From Cyclina sinensis (Eukaryota > Mollusca > Bivalvia > Venerida > Veneridae): a stretch of 64,000 bases of DNA. The stretch lies in the NCBI GenBank assembly GCA_012932295.1, contig JAAONU010000009.1, positions 3,956,203 through 4,020,202 on the forward strand, written 5' to 3'. A model generated the notes under the pieces. That model was not told where the DNA came from. It ran no database searches and was given only the letters and a program-made list of their open reading frames with translations. Position 1 is the first letter of the stretch. Every line of letters starts with the position of its first letter. The position numbers and the translations under genes were made by a program. Shown piece after piece: positions 36,706 through 49,736 of this stretch.

Positions 36706-37389
36706 CAAAATAAACAATACAATTTTTACTCAGTATATAAACAAAAAATACATTATCGTTGCAATTCAAACAATACAATGATAATGACAATGACACTGAC
36801 AATGACGTGATATATATTATTGCACATTCTTTTTGCACATTATGATAACAAGCTTAAATTGATATATACGTCAGAAATGAAAGGCCTTGGGGACTGAGCC
36901 ATAAGTTCTTAACATCTTTATTGCGCCCCTCGCCATATTGTTTTTAAAATTAACAAAGTTGTGCTAACTTAAAAGTGTTATCGCGACCGGCTTTTTCCAC
37001 AAAATTGTACCCTTTTGACTATTTACGATCGTGTAGGACGACAAACTCCGCATGCGACCGAAGAAGTTATTCGTCTGTTGTACGAGAAAAAGATTGCCCT
37101 GCCACAACAAAGAAAACGGACATTTTTATATGCTCGATGCTAACTCGTTCGTGATGTTGTTCTACCATAAGTGCGGAGAATTAAAATGCTGCAAATAATT
37201 TAAGTAGGGATGGCAATGAGTAGTTGGTGAACCAAATACTCGATCGAACGCCCGAGTATCAGTTACCGAAATACATACTCCAATACTCGGCATGTTTTTA
37301 CAGTTCCATTTCACTTCGTAATATTCAAACATTAAGTTGGAAGTACCTACGCATCAAAGAAATAATAAGTTCTAGACTGAGAAGTTTTT

Positions 37390-38270
37390 TTCGAATATAA
37401 GTCTATACAAAACCAAGTGATCCCTGGGGTGGGGCCAACATTGATCCCATGACATAGTTTGAATATTGTTGTTAGAAGTCTATTGGAGGATGCCTCACAT
37501 CAAATTACAAAGCTCTGCGTCAAGCAGTTTAATAAAAAAAAGGTTTTAAAAGTTTTTTTTCTATATAAAAGCAGGTAATCAGTTTTGTCTGCTGGGACAT
37601 AATTTGAAATGGTTTATTAGGGTTTAACGCCAGTTTTAACAGCTAAGGTCAGTCCACCTTACCAGTGTTCCTGGGTATCCAACCAATGTACTAACCATAT
37701 CTCCGAAAGGCACTGACTATTTCCTCGCTTGCTTCAGAGGTGAAGGACAAATGACCTATAGACGCATTGTCTGTAACCTATGTCTCCGCAAGGCAATGAC
37801 TTCTTCCTCATTTGCTTCAGAGGTGAGGGACAAATGACCCATAGACGCATTGTCTGAAACCAATATCTCTGCGAGGCACTGACTACTATCTGACTTTCTT
37901 CAGAGGTGAGTGACAAATGACCTTCAGACGCAGACATAATTTGTAAAAATCGAGGTAGTGGTCTACTAAGGAATAAAACACACAAAACATAAGGACTCTA
38001 GACCATGTTATTCAGAGAAGAAGATGTTTATAGTTTTTCTTTTATATGTCTATGTGAAACCTGACCCTTTGACAGGGCCAGTTTTGATCTACGGAGAATA
38101 ATTTAATCAATATTTGTAGAGGCCTACAAGACAATGCTACATACCAAATAAGTTCTATGCCTTCTGGTTTTTGACAAGAAGATTTTTTAACTTTTCGCTA
38201 TATATGTCTATGTGAAACAAAGTTACCCCTGGGGCGAGTCCAATACTGACCCAGGAAGGGGTCCTGATTT
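37390..38270 (+). mobile_element. Dispersed element 'gccc/agaagatttt' family, interrupted by a SINE
   Basis: Blocks such as 'tatgtctatgtgaaac', 'ccctggggtggggccaa', 'gaggcctacaagacaatgctacataccaaat' and 'gacaagaagattttt' recur here two to three times. They are shared with the copy at 62.36-63.27 kb. The segment is split at 37607-37932 by a SINE insertion. Confidence 0.7.
37596..37943 (-). mobile_element. SINE insertion with internal triplication and target-site duplication
   Basis: The same SINE family as at 7.8 kb but on the minus strand (body 37607-37932). It is flanked by 11-bp direct repeats GACATAATTTG at 37596-37606 and 37933-37943. The 3' end reads GGCGTTAAACCCTAATAAACC. The 'cacctctgaagcaa..gaggaa..agtcagtgcc..cggagata' body block occurs three times in tandem (about 90 bp each), and the tRNA-like head is missing. 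Confidence 0.85.
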
Positions 38271-38273
38271 GAA

Positions 38274-38400
38274 ATGGATAGAGGACGCAGTATAATAAAT
38301 GTTCGCTATAATGCATTTTTTGTACTATATATAAAAGATATTGTAAAACGCCTGCTGTAATACATTTATTACATTTGCTATGAATACGTATGACTAGCTT
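38274..38400 (+). repeat. Copy of the 'ttcgctataatgcattta' minisatellite
   Basis: 'ggatagaggacgcagtataataaatgttcgctataatgcatttt' and a second partial unit match the larger array at 54.8-55.3 kb. Confidence 0.7.
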
Positions 38401-38620
38401 TTATGCATATCTATTTAGAAGATTGGCACGAAGCTCTCGTAGATTAAGTTAAAGAAAGGTATACCACTGTCACCTGTCAATGACCTAATATGATACCGAT
38501 TTTTTGTAAAAACAAAATCATAAAAAAAAATAGAAGGATGTATTGCAGATTACAAAGCTATTGTTTAAGAAATAATAAATATGTTCTTATTTTTTATGAG
38601 TGAATAAAATATAGGCAGGA

Positions 38621-38687
38621 GTTCGGATGCGTAAGAATTAAATCACGAGTGCGTAGTACGTGTGATTTAATTCCGCTGCATACGAAC
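38621..38687. repeat. Imperfect hairpin, 26-bp arms
   Basis: Arms 38621-38646 and 38662-38687 pair with about five mismatches; the centre is GAGTGCGTAGTACGT. Smaller and less perfect than the 34.8-kb hairpin. Confidence 0.65.
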
Positions 38688-38699
38688 GACCATAACAAT

Positions 38700-41600
38700 A
38701 ACAGTAAACTTTATTTTTGGTTTCTGCGGTTCTTCGCAATTCCTGAATATAGTCCACAGAACACATGACGTGTGTGACAGTTCAGTGAATACACATATTC
38801 GGGTCGAATTCAAAAAGTGTGTAAAATGGAGAAAGTAAACAAGATTCTACAACACGCGAGTTTTACCGCCTGCAACATGGATAACAGTGGTTAATTACAG
38901 TTATATACCATATATATATACATATACCAGTTTAAGTTGGTTTGCAGACGAACCGGAAGTTTGTCTACTACTACAATATTTACTACGATCGTTTCGTTTT
39001 GTTTATGTCACGTGGTAAGATTTCATTCATAAACCGAAAATTGAAACTACTTCCATAGCGTTTGCATCGCAACATTCTCCCACGGTGAAAAAAATAAGTT
39101 TGTACTTATTAAGTGCGAGTGCCTAATATTTGTTTATCTGAAAAGGGATTTATTTTTTGTACCGTCACATTTAAGAAATGAAATTATACTAAGTTAACGG
39201 CAAATACGATCAAACTATATGTAGTGTGGAATACGTGGGCGCACAATGTAACAGCCATATCTTATCGTAGAATAGAAAACAACTGGTTTTCCTATACGTT
39301 TATATCGGGAATATTTCAGATCGTGTTAGAACTTGAATTAGTGATTTTATCAGCGCCATATATAACTGTCAAAAATTCAAACAAAATGATGTCCATTTTC
39401 AGGTTTATAAACAGGACATATTCTTTCAGTTCAGTTTAAGTATAATGTGTAAATTCTTTTCCTACATCGTTTATAAGTATATTCTTTTTTTTAAACCAAG
39501 CAAATTGTAATAAGGGATAAGGGGTGTGGGCTTAAACCTTCAATAACGAGGTTACCCTAAACACAACCATTGTATCCGTTGAAAGGAGTCAGGACATATG
39601 AAATATGAAATCTTTTGATATACATTAAATTAAAAAAGGCAAACTTAAGGATAGTTATAAAAAATACATATAAAAATATCATATTATATATGTAAAAACG
39701 TATATTATAATTATCATAAGCTTTTATCATGTCATTTGTTCTATCCCTCTATTGTCTCTTTTTTCACAAATCATTTAAGTTAATTATGCAATATCTTCTA
39801 CATAATTATATGATATACTTCTGAAGTCTAAAACTGATTAACAAGAAGATATTAATTGATAACACTGAAGTCTATGTACATTAAAAAAACATTTATAACA
39901 TAACAATATATTAAGAGTATTTATGCCAATATAATAAATATGCACAAAAAGTATAACAAGTAAAGGTGACCTACCTTAAACACGGGTTAAAATGATGGAG
40001 TTGTATTAACCTGACTGATAACAAATTAAAGCTGGGATACCAGTTTTATTTATGGGATTGTGTCAGCTTTAAACATATTTATCCAATAGAATTGGATTGC
40101 CTTTATTGAAGTAATTTGCAAAACGTATTATATTGGCATATTCAAAAGCTTCAATTTCTTTTTTTAAACGTGTCTGATTTTTAAACATTATCATTTGATA
40201 CTGATAAAGTCACTACACTCTCTGAGGACTTCCAATGAAGTGAAATGCAATACAGTTATGGTAAGTTTATGGTAATTGTTTTTTTTTTCTTACTTTCTGA
40301 TTCTTCTTAAACCTATGAACAAAAAGTATCTTACGACAATGTCCGGGCATCTCTAATAAGCATTGCAATACTGGCGCATTTGGAACTAAAACTGTGTCTG
40401 TAAGCGCATGCGTTCGTTATATGAAACCAGCAATCAGGATTTTTGTTAAAATTTTAACTTTAATTATCTGCTTACATCGTGTTATATCAATTTAATTTAC
40501 CAATCAACCGAATGACTCACTGTCAGACGAAAAGACAATTGATTGATCGATAGATTTTAAGGCTGATTGATGGATGGATGAATGGATTGACTGATCGATC
40601 GATCACTAACTGACTGATCGACTAAGTAATCGTTTCCTTGACTGAATTTATAAAATGGTGGTGAATAACGTTGAAGCGTCTGAGTTTTTTCTTCTCTCTC
40701 TCTCTCTCTCTCTCTCTTGCCCCTTAAACAATAACCCGTCTGTTGACTAAGAACGATCCGTGACAGCATTATATTATTACATTTTTAAAATTTAACAAAG
40801 TCAGCTTTATAATTATACAATTTTAGCTCTTAACTTCAACTACGATAATTCGCAATTTCATAACTACCGGGTTGACATTTTTTCTACTGTAACGATTTTA
40901 ATCAAATGATAGGATGCCATTTTCTCAATGACAACCAATCGAGAAATCAACATTTATACATGAACTAAAACATGAAGTCTTATTAACACATCTTCCTTGT
41001 TTATACAGCGAACAATTTTATACACTAGCCAAAATTATATAACTAGAGTACGATCTCGATATTTGAAGTTAGCTAACAGTCTCTAGTTTTAAACAATAAT
41101 TAAGAATCACTACAGTAGCGTGAAAGATTATCTTCTTTCAAAATTACTTGCGATCAAACTTTCGTGATTGTGAAAATCCTCTAACGAACATGAGAGATTC
41201 TTAACAGAAAGATGCAACGCACCTTGGAAAAGACCACCGAGATCAAGATTCCAACTCATTTCCACCCACATCGAAACCAACGCTCTAACCACTGAGACAA
41301 AGAACCGAATCTCTGAAGCAGTTGTCGGAGGTTGTATGTATGCAACTATAGACCACTGGGCACTGGGGTTATAACAGAACAGATTGTGATGGCATTATTT
41401 TTGAAGGAGTTATTGCCCTTCGATGATTTTTTATTATTATATAAATGTTTCTGTGCACAACTCCTCCTACATTTTGTATGCGGTATCCACCAAACTTTCA
41501 CAGAATGTTTATCAACATGAACTGCAGCGCATATCATCACTTTTTGCGATTGCACACTTTTTAAAGGCGTTATTGCTGTTTGATCAAGATGATAACCACA

Positions 41601-42600
41601 ATGTTATTCTCTAAAAAACGTATTTTTTCCCTTTTTTCTTTATATGCAAATTTCTTCGGACAAGCACCTATCGGCGGGGGATATACTGTTTGTGACAGAG
41701 TCTTTTTTTTATTACTGTTCATAAGAATAAATGTATTCGAAAGTTTAGATTTCATGTTGGCTGGACAAATTCTAAAATGCTTTATTTAGAAAAAAATGTA
41801 ACTAAATAATTCCATTTAGTATTCAATTAACTAATCAACTAATTATTCAATTAATTATTCAATTTACTTAACTGTTGTATCGTTACATTGTTTACAGTGA
41901 AACACTATTCAGATAAACTGGACGACTCAGTGTACAAAATCGGAAATTAATAAATCGACCTCCTAGAAAGGTCCCAATCCTGTTACAAGTTTATCTGCAA
42001 TTTATGTCTTGATTGGACATGTTCAAAATTGTAATAATATATTAATTGATTAAACTTTTTTACGGTTACAAGTTCAAAATTTCACAATATTTCACAATTT
42101 ATCATGAATTATTGTAATCGTTTAATTCTGAAATCGCGAATTCTAAAAGTCATGATATCTTTAAGTCGAGAATTCTTTAAGTCATAAAATATCAAGTAAA
42201 AATTGCGAAATCGCGGATTATTGAAATTTTGAAAACATGAGGTTCAAATCGTGTATTCTTTAAGCGGAAGTCATGAAATTTTTAAGTTGAAATGTCACAC
42301 GGCGCGGGATTTTCGTAGTTTCACGTCAAACAAAATGTTCCTGTCCTAATGTGTTTGTGATAGATGCGTTGTCATGTGTCTAGATAAAAGAAAACAAACT
42401 ATCCAACCACAAGACAAGAAGTAATGACTATTTCTTACATTTTGACACGTTCCTTGCGTATGAGTAAATTTAACAAGACCGAAAAACCATGCGGTATCAA
42501 ACTATGCATTGAAATATATTTGAATCTTATAAAGCAGTAGCTAAACTTGTCACGATTGGTAACAATATTTAAACACTCCTTTTATGCGCAAATAGAAAAC
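38700..42600. other. Intergenic AT-rich DNA
   Basis: Only simple structure is seen: a (TC)n run near 40692-40720 beside 'gattgatggatggatgaatgg', and 'aattattcaatt' repeats near 41815-41870. Short open frames of 60-70 codons have no recognisable content. Confidence 0.5.
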
Positions 42601-42640
42601 TATATATTTTATAAAGGTAAACTTTACAAAAAATTGCTGT

Positions 42641-44118
42641 TATGTGTTTTAGTGCAAAACATTTGTAAATCGACACTCCTTTTTAGAATAGTAATTCAGA
42701 TCATGTGTACATATATTAATTTGTTTCAACCATTACCAAATGTGGCTATTCAGTCAATAAGGATTTTTATCAAAAGTGTAGTAATACGAACAAAATCTGA
42801 AGGTTGCTTCTGCTAGTGGATTGCAATTTATTTAAATTTGATAACATGAGTGGTATTTTAAAAGAATGGGATAGTTTAGGGAAGTCAAGATGGTTACGAT
42901 TGCTGTAGGCCGACCGCGAGTATTTCAGGAAATAAACTTTTAAACGCAATAAGAAAAACGATTCATCGAAAAAGGGTTCATCGTCCATTTTTTAAACATT
43001 TTCTCGAGACAGACAGACATAGTTGAAAACATCAGATGTCAATATGAACGATCTAAAATTATATACATGTACATGTAAATTTATATATATATAATATAAA
43101 TAAATAATAATGCATTGATATAAAATAAAGCGTTTGAGGAATTTCACATGGCAATTCTGACAATTTATCTTACTTTAGTAAATTATAAGCTTAGCCGTTA
43201 TCATGTATGAAATACAGAAATATTATCACAACAAGAACAACAAACGACAAAATAAGTTTGTGAAAAGTGTCTTTTATAAGACCATATACGTGTACGAAGT
43301 AAAACGGGAAAATCAGTCGCCTTTTGTTTTTAAAACTCAATCTCTTGGAAGACAAACTAGGGAGAATCACTTTTGTAGGTTTATTACCTAACCGTTTACA
43401 GTAGTTACATCCCTTAGACCGTGGTTTTCGCTATATCCGAGGCTTTGCTCAAGCCGACCTATCGTTTTAACAAACTAAGGGGAATCACTCTTCCACCTTA
43501 GTAGTCGACTAGTGATATCTCCTTGATAACACCTCGAGCTATGCCTCTTCCCTCCGAAAATTTTAAACCAAAACATTTTCCGATACTTTTATGATACGAT
43601 GCTAACAAATATAGATTACAAACCATATTTTTGGAAAAGGCTTTATATCTTTTTTTCTTTCTTTCTTTTGCCATAGCATCTAAATTGGTAGTTGTATTGA
43701 TGGTATCTTATCTTTCTTTCTTTTCTTCCTTTTTATTATTATTATTTTTTTTATTTTATTTTTTTTTGAAGGGAGGGGTGTAGGGTTACTACAGTCTGAA
43801 TCTTTCAGTGTAATTACAGTTTTGAGAATATATGTTAGTAATGTTGACAGAACTTGCTGTTCATTCCATTTTTCAATTAATCTATAATGTACGCATGGTA
43901 TGTCACAAGTTATAATATACTGATGATAAATTGTGTTTAAACTAAGCTGCGCAACACCGTATACTGCTCCAGCTGAATGCAGTCCCAATGGGATCTCTTT
44001 GCGTTGACACCTAATGGTTAATTTCAACTAATATAGCTCCCAACGAAGGGAAGCTGTATACGTCAAGATGCCCCATTTTGACGGATAGAGCTCCAAATAG
44101 CCGATAAAGAAACTAGAG
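42641..44118 (+). repeat. Duplicated module, copy 1
   Basis: About 1.5 kb, starting at TATGTGTTTTAGTGCAAAAC and ending in 'gataaagaaactagagg', recurs at 55.8-58.8 kb in the same order and orientation. Near its end are AGCTCCCAACGAAGGGAAGCT and a hairpin CGTCAAGATG / CATTTTGACG. No coding potential was found; it is probably a non-autonomous mobile element or segmental duplicate. Confidence 0.8.
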
Positions 44119-44670
44119 GCGTAAGATAAATATTTACGTGTATATGTCATGTGTTTTCATGTTTATCACACACGTAAATAATAACCATGTGCTGTTTATT
44201 TAAGACTAACACATTGTTTAAAGTATGCGTGTTCTATTTTCAGCAATTAAATCATCATCGTCTTGTTTCAATCAATATTATCATTAAAATACTACTACTA
44301 CTACTAATGACAATAATAATTATCATCATCATCATCATCATCATCTCGATTTAATTCACCATGCATGTCTTATACAAGGCTTTTTCAAAATATTCATATA
44401 TCAATTTTCACCGACTTAACTTATAAGGTGTTTTATGTTATCGTGGTATCCAGATTTCCGGACAGTCGGACGGACGGACAGACAGACGGGCAAACTTCGG
44501 CTGAGAACTATAAAACTCAATTAGACGTTTTGTCTTTTTGAAAGCTGTTCTACTAATCTGCAATTCTGCTTTACACAGACGTTGTATATCAGGTTAGGCG
44601 GACACTACGGTGAGGAGCTCTATTCGTCGAAGCGATACAGCTCTTTTAAAACCGATGCGTGCCGTTGTCG
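44119..44670. other. Spacer with trinucleotide and GGAC repeats
   Basis: Contains (ACT)n and (ATC)n runs at 44288-44345 and a GGACGGACAGACAG run at 44460-44487. From about 44615 it begins to show AGCTC words that lead into the satellite. Confidence 0.7.
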
Positions 44671-44676
44671 TAAAAA

Positions 44677-46875
44677 GCTCCTGGGAGCTATATTCGTTGA
44701 CACAAAACGAATGTAGCTCCCTGGGAGCTTAATCTGTTGATACCCAACGAATACAGCTCCCCGGGGAGCTTTATCTGTTGATACCTAACGAATGTAGCTC
44801 CCGGGGAGCTTTATCTGTTGATACCTAACGAATACAGCTCCCCGGGGAGCTTTATCTGTTGATACCTAACGAATGTAGCTCCCGGGGAGCTTTATCTGTT
44901 GATACCTAACGAATGTAGCTCCCCGGGGAGCTTTATCTGTTGATACCTAACGAATGTAGCTCCCCGGGGAGCTTTATCTGTTGATACCTAACGAATGTAG
45001 CTCCCGGGGAGCTTTATCTGTTGATACCTAACGAATGTAGCTCCCCGGGGAGCTTTATCTGTTGATACCTAACGAATGTAGCTCCCGGGGAGCTTTATCT
45101 GTTGATACCTAACGAATACAGCTCCCCGGGGAGCTTTATCTGTTGATAACTAACGAATGTAGCTCCCCGGGGAGCTTTATCTGTTGATACCTAACGAATG
45201 TAGCTCCCGGGGAGCTTTATCTGTTGATACCTAACGAATGTAGCTCCCGGGGAGCTTTATCTGTTGATACCTAACGAATGTAGCTCCCCGGGGAGCTTTA
45301 TCTGTTGATACCTAACGAATGTAGCTCCCCGGGGAGCTTTATCTGTTGATACCTAACGAATGTAGCTCCCCGGGGAGCTTTATCTGTTGATACCTAACGA
45401 ATGTAGCTCCCCGGGGAGCTTTATCTGTTGATACCTAACGAATACAGCTCCCCGGGGAGCTTTATCTGTTGATAACTAACGAATGTAGCTCCCCGGGGAG
45501 CTTTATCTGTTGATACCTAACGAATGTAGCTCCCGGGGAGCTTTATCTGTTGATACCTAACGAATGTAGCTCCCGGGGAGCTTTATCTGTTGATACCTAA
45601 CGAATGTAGCTCCCCGGGGAGCTTTATCTGTTGATACCTAACGAATACAGCTCCCCGGGGAGCTTTATCTGTTGATACCTAACGAATGTAGCTCCCCGGG
45701 GAGCTTTATCTGTTGATACCTAACGAATGTAGCTCCCGGGGAGCTTTATCTGTTGATACCTAACGAATACAGCTCCCCGGGGAGCTTTATCTGTTGATAA
45801 CTAACGAATGTAGCTCCCCGGGGAGCTTTATCTGTTGATACCTAACGAATGTAGCTCCCGGGGAGCTTTATCTGTTGATACCTAACGAATGTAGCTCCCC
45901 GGGGAGCTTTATCTGTTGATACCTAACGAATACAGCTCCCCGGGGAGCTTTATCTGTTGATACCTAACGAATCTGGCTCCCCGGGGAGCTTTATCTGTTG
46001 ATACCTAACGAATGTAGCTCCCGGGGAGCTTTATCTGTTGATACCTAACGAATGTAGCTCCCGGGGAGCTTTATCTGTTGATACCTAACGAATGTAGCTC
46101 CCGGGGAGCTTTATCTGTTGATACCTAACGAATGTAGCTCCCGGGGAGCTTTATCTGTTGATACCTAACGAATGTAGCTCCCCGGGGAGCTTTATCTGTT
46201 GATACCTAACGAATGTAGCTCCCGGGGAGCTTTATCTGTTGATACCTAACGAATGTAGCTCCCGGGGAGCTTTATCTGTTGATACCTAACGAATGTAGCT
46301 CCCGGGGAGCTTTATCTGTTGATACCTAACGAATGTAGCTCCCCGGGGAGCTTTATCTGTTGATACCTAACGAATGTAGCTCCCCGGGGAGCTTTATCTG
46401 TTGATACCTAACGAATGTAGCTCCCCGGGGAGCTTTATCTGTTGATACCTAACGAATGTAGCTCCCGGGGAGCTTTATCTGTTGATACCTAACGAATGTA
46501 GCTCCCGGGGAGCTTTATCTGTTGATACCTAACGAATGTAGCTCCCGGGAGCTTTATCTGTTGATACCTAACGAATGTAGCTCCCCGGGGAGCTTTATCT
46601 GTTGATACCTAACGAATGTAGCTCCCGGGGAGCTTTATCTGTTGATACCTAACGAATACAGCTCCCCGGGGAGCTTTATCTGTTGATACCTAACGAATGT
46701 AGCTCCCCGGGGAGCTTTATCTGTTGATACCTAACGAATGTAGCTCCCCGGGGAGCTTTATCTGTTGATACCTAACGAATGTAGCTCCCGGGGAGCTTTA
46801 TCTGTTGATACCTAACGAATACAGCTCCCCGGGGAGCTTTAACCATTAACGCGCAACGGATAAAGCTCCACGGGG
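44677..46875 (+). repeat. 40/41-bp satellite array, ~52 units, palindromic core
   Basis: The unit is GAATGTAGCTCCCCGGGGAGC then TTTATCTGTTGATACCTAAC. It exists as 41 bp (CCCC/GGGG) or 40 bp (CCC/GGGG), with a TACAG variant and a rare GATAAC variant. The core AGCTCCCC/GGGGAGCT is a perfect 16-bp palindrome in the 41-bp form. Edge units (about 44677-44750 and 46842-46875) are diverged. GATAAC variants at 45145, 45471 and 45796 are spaced by 325-326 bp, eight units, giving a higher-order period. Confidence 0.98.
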
Positions 46876-47204
46876 AAAAGCGTACAAACTCAGAGATACT
46901 GGTATTAGCTTCTCGAATTCTTTGAGAAAAACCATACTACAAATGCATAGGGATTGAAATTAATTAAACTTTGTACTAATTAACAATAAAACATTAATTT
47001 TTTGTACAGCTCGAAATAAAAACAAATATTTGTAAAGTACTTTTCGACTTTTGTTTTATACAAATAGACCATATTTATTCAAAAGATATTCAATGCTTTC
47101 TTTATCCAAAAGTGCACCTGTCAACAATATATAATTCTTATTAAAGAAGCTTTTGCGAAAACAAAAAGAAAGATTCACAAATTCTAGCTCCTATTTTCAA
47201 GTGT

Positions 47205-48690
47205 AACATTTATACTTTTACAGCAGCACTAATCATATTATGAAACATGTATAATTCTTTGGTTACATGTTTTAAGGTCTTCTATAACAGTAAAATGAAA
47301 CTTGTAACAAGGAACTTCTTTTTTATGTTGCATAATAAATTGTGAAGAAACCTCGCAGCCTTCCTTTCACAAAAACAGAAACACAAGCTTATAATTGATG
47401 GTCTATTAAAAAACAATAAGGCAACATTTTTATCCAAAAACACCAAAAATTGACACTTAAAATAATACGGTTTTCTCAATTTCCCAAAAGCAAAGCCTGC
47501 ATTTACTGCTTCTTTCTACGCGTCTGCAGATCTCCCTGTTCCTATCTAGGGTCCTTGAAACCCAGATCTGAATATAGTCATTGAATGTCGACAAACAATA
47601 TAAATAATTAATATTTTTGTTCAATTGTATGTTTAGAAAAATGACGTACTCTCTCTAGATTTCAACTTCCCACAAATGGATTATTCTTTTGAAATATATT
47701 GCTCATTCCATAACTATGTAAACCATTTTTTAAAAAGAAACCTTCTTACCTAGAGCCTAGTTTACATTGCCAATTTAATAAATATGACACTTTATCAAAT
47801 AATATGTTGATACTTATGACACTATTTGATCGACGACACTCGAGAAGGACACTCGGACACTCGGACATTTGTTTTACTGTTAAAATAAACTGAATTGAAA
47901 ATCACCAAATCACCAAAAGAACCGACCAATTTCTCGTTCTCTTCAAAAACAAAGTTAAAGTAAAAAAATGATAACCTGAATATTGCCATTCATAAAAATA
48001 CATATTCTGTATCAAATTTCTCGATGATCATTACTATGGTAACAGTTTTCTTAGATATTTCTTATTTAAAATGGTATTACCTCAATAAAAGCCAATGTTG
48101 AAAGATAACTTTTATGGTTTTGTAAAAAGTTAAGATACGTTGAAAAGGTGTCGAATTTTACAAAGAAATAGCTAAAGTTCAAATATACTATTACCAACCG
48201 AAACTAATATAGAATCTGACCTCAAATTTGGGTATGTGACGTTAATTTAAGAAATATCAATTTTGCCCGTCAATCCTCTTCAACATGATCAAATATCGTA
48301 TCTGTTCTATGCAGAAAGCTGAAATTTTCAGACAATATTTTTCGAATGTCATTTGTTCAAAGTTAGTAAAATGGTCAATTTCCAAAAAAAAAAAAAAAAA
48401 AAAAGAATATCTGAGTGCCCTTTTTATCGTGCCGTAGGTCATTATTAAATTATAAAGTTTCATGTTTTTGGATTTTGATTATTTTCAATTAAGAAACACT
48501 TCAAAGCACTGAGCCTAACAGTGACCGACAAGTCAGCTCTCTAACAAATAGCGACCAGAGTAGAAGGCTGAGGTCAGCTATATGTTTGGGACGGTCGTGC
48601 ACTTTTCCTTGTATAATACCGCGCATTTTATTTTTCAACATTACTTCTGAAGCTGAACTGAACAATACATAATAAACAATAATGAAGGGA
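47205..48690. repeat. Duplicated block downstream of IAP copy 2, copy 1
   Basis: Segments 47205-47475, 47752-47830 and 48450-48665 match, in order, 62080-62355, 63273-63350 and 63405-63655. Shared words include 'ggtcttctataac.gtaaaatg', 'cactttatcaaataatatgttgata' and 'agtgaccgacaagt'. A poly-A run is at 48383-48403. No gene is supported. Confidence 0.7.
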
Positions 48691-48962
48691 TCAAACAGAA
48701 GATAAATACATATTCATCAATGTTATGTTTGGTTGCTACAGGTTTGTAGTTTTAAGAAAAGATATGGTTCTATAATGTTCTTTTCTGTAACATTTGACGA
48801 TATCACACGCATGTCGAATGGCGGAGTGTAATCACCTGTGAGACATAAAGCTCGTTATTGACTGAAAACGAAAATCCTATGTTGAAAAATTTTGTTTTCT
48901 TTATTTGAATATAGGTGTCTGTCGTATCAAATGTTAAGGAACAGACACATAACTTATATAAT

Positions 48963-49736
48963 TCAATAAGCCATTACAACTCGAATTCTTCCTTCTATCT
49001 TTTTGCCACAGATTACACATGCAGAGTGTGCTGCTGTACATTGTGAACAGGTTACCAAATGGCCACAGGGTATCGTCAGAGTTGAAGCAATTGCGTCAAG
49101 GCATATTTTGCAGGACATTTGTTGTTTTAGCTTTTTGTTGGTTTCAAAAATAGCGCCTACCGTTTCTGAACTGTCGCCATCTGTCGTTTTATCACTATCT
49201 GGATGATTTTCAGCTCTCTTTTCGATGGTTTTCACCAACTCTGTGGCGGTAAACCGTTTACATATATCATATTTTATCAACGCTTTCACAGCTGTTCTAA
49301 TTAGGTCTTCATTTTTGTATAAGTCTCTTGCAGCCGTAACAGCTTCTTGGTTCTTTTTCATTGCTTGTGATACAGTATCTATAACATTTTGAGTATCTTC
49401 AACATCAGAGTCGTTTAACTTCTCGCCAAGAATTGTTTTCATATAAACGTTACCTCTGCACTGAATCACGTGACCGCATTTTGGGCTGACCAAAACATGT
49501 TGTTCCCAGGGGCAAACATCGTCTGGCCAGTCTTTTATTTCTGTTGCGCAATAAAAGCATATGACAAAGTCATCAGTTCCAGTGTACACGAACCCAGCTT
49601 CCGCTACATCTTTTATTGTCTGTGTTTTTTCAGCCGGCCAGTTTTTCAACGATGCAATCCGAGATTTGATTGTGCTGTACTGTCTGTATTTTGGTGTGCC
49701 AATGATAATTCCAAGGCTATCAGGCTGCGCATTCAT
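48963..49736 (-). CDS. Inhibitor of apoptosis protein, single BIR + RING (copy 2)
   Basis: 257 residues, starting at the ATG at 49736 just inside an exon whose acceptor (poly-T then CAG) ends at 49743. BIR (about 15-88) has ligands C60, C63, H80 and C87; the UBA-like middle follows; the RING is complete (C209, C212, C224, H226, C230, C233, C240 and C243). It aligns with copy 1 along its whole length (PKYRQYSTI, ASLKNWP, PWEQHVL, KCGHVIQC, SDVEDT) but lacks the ~45-residue N-terminal extension. The matching intron position just before the ATG shows common descent by DNA duplication, not retroposition of one from the other. No frameshift or lost zinc ligand was seen, so both copies look functional. 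Confidence 0.95.
   Translation of the reverse strand: MNAQPDSLGIIIGTPKYRQYSTIKSRIASLKNWPAEKTQTIKDVAEAGFVYTGTDDFVICFYCATEIKDWPDDVCPWEQHVLVSPKCGHVIQCRGNVYMKTILGEKLNDSDVEDTQNVIDTVSQAMKKNQEAVTAARDLYKNEDLIRTAVKALIKYDICKRFTATELVKTIEKRAENHPDSDKTTDGDSSETVGAIFETNKKLKQQMSCKICLDAIASTLTIPCGHLVTCSQCTAAHSACVICGKKIEGRIRVVMAY

Noticed and set aside
43680..44027. 115-codon minus-strand open frame
   Set aside because: Lies within the duplicated module, ends in a Lys-rich low-complexity run from a poly-T tract, and is not conserved as a frame in the second copy.
44677..46875. CRISPR-like array
   Set aside because: Repeats are directly adjacent with no unique spacers and the context is eukaryotic; it is a satellite.
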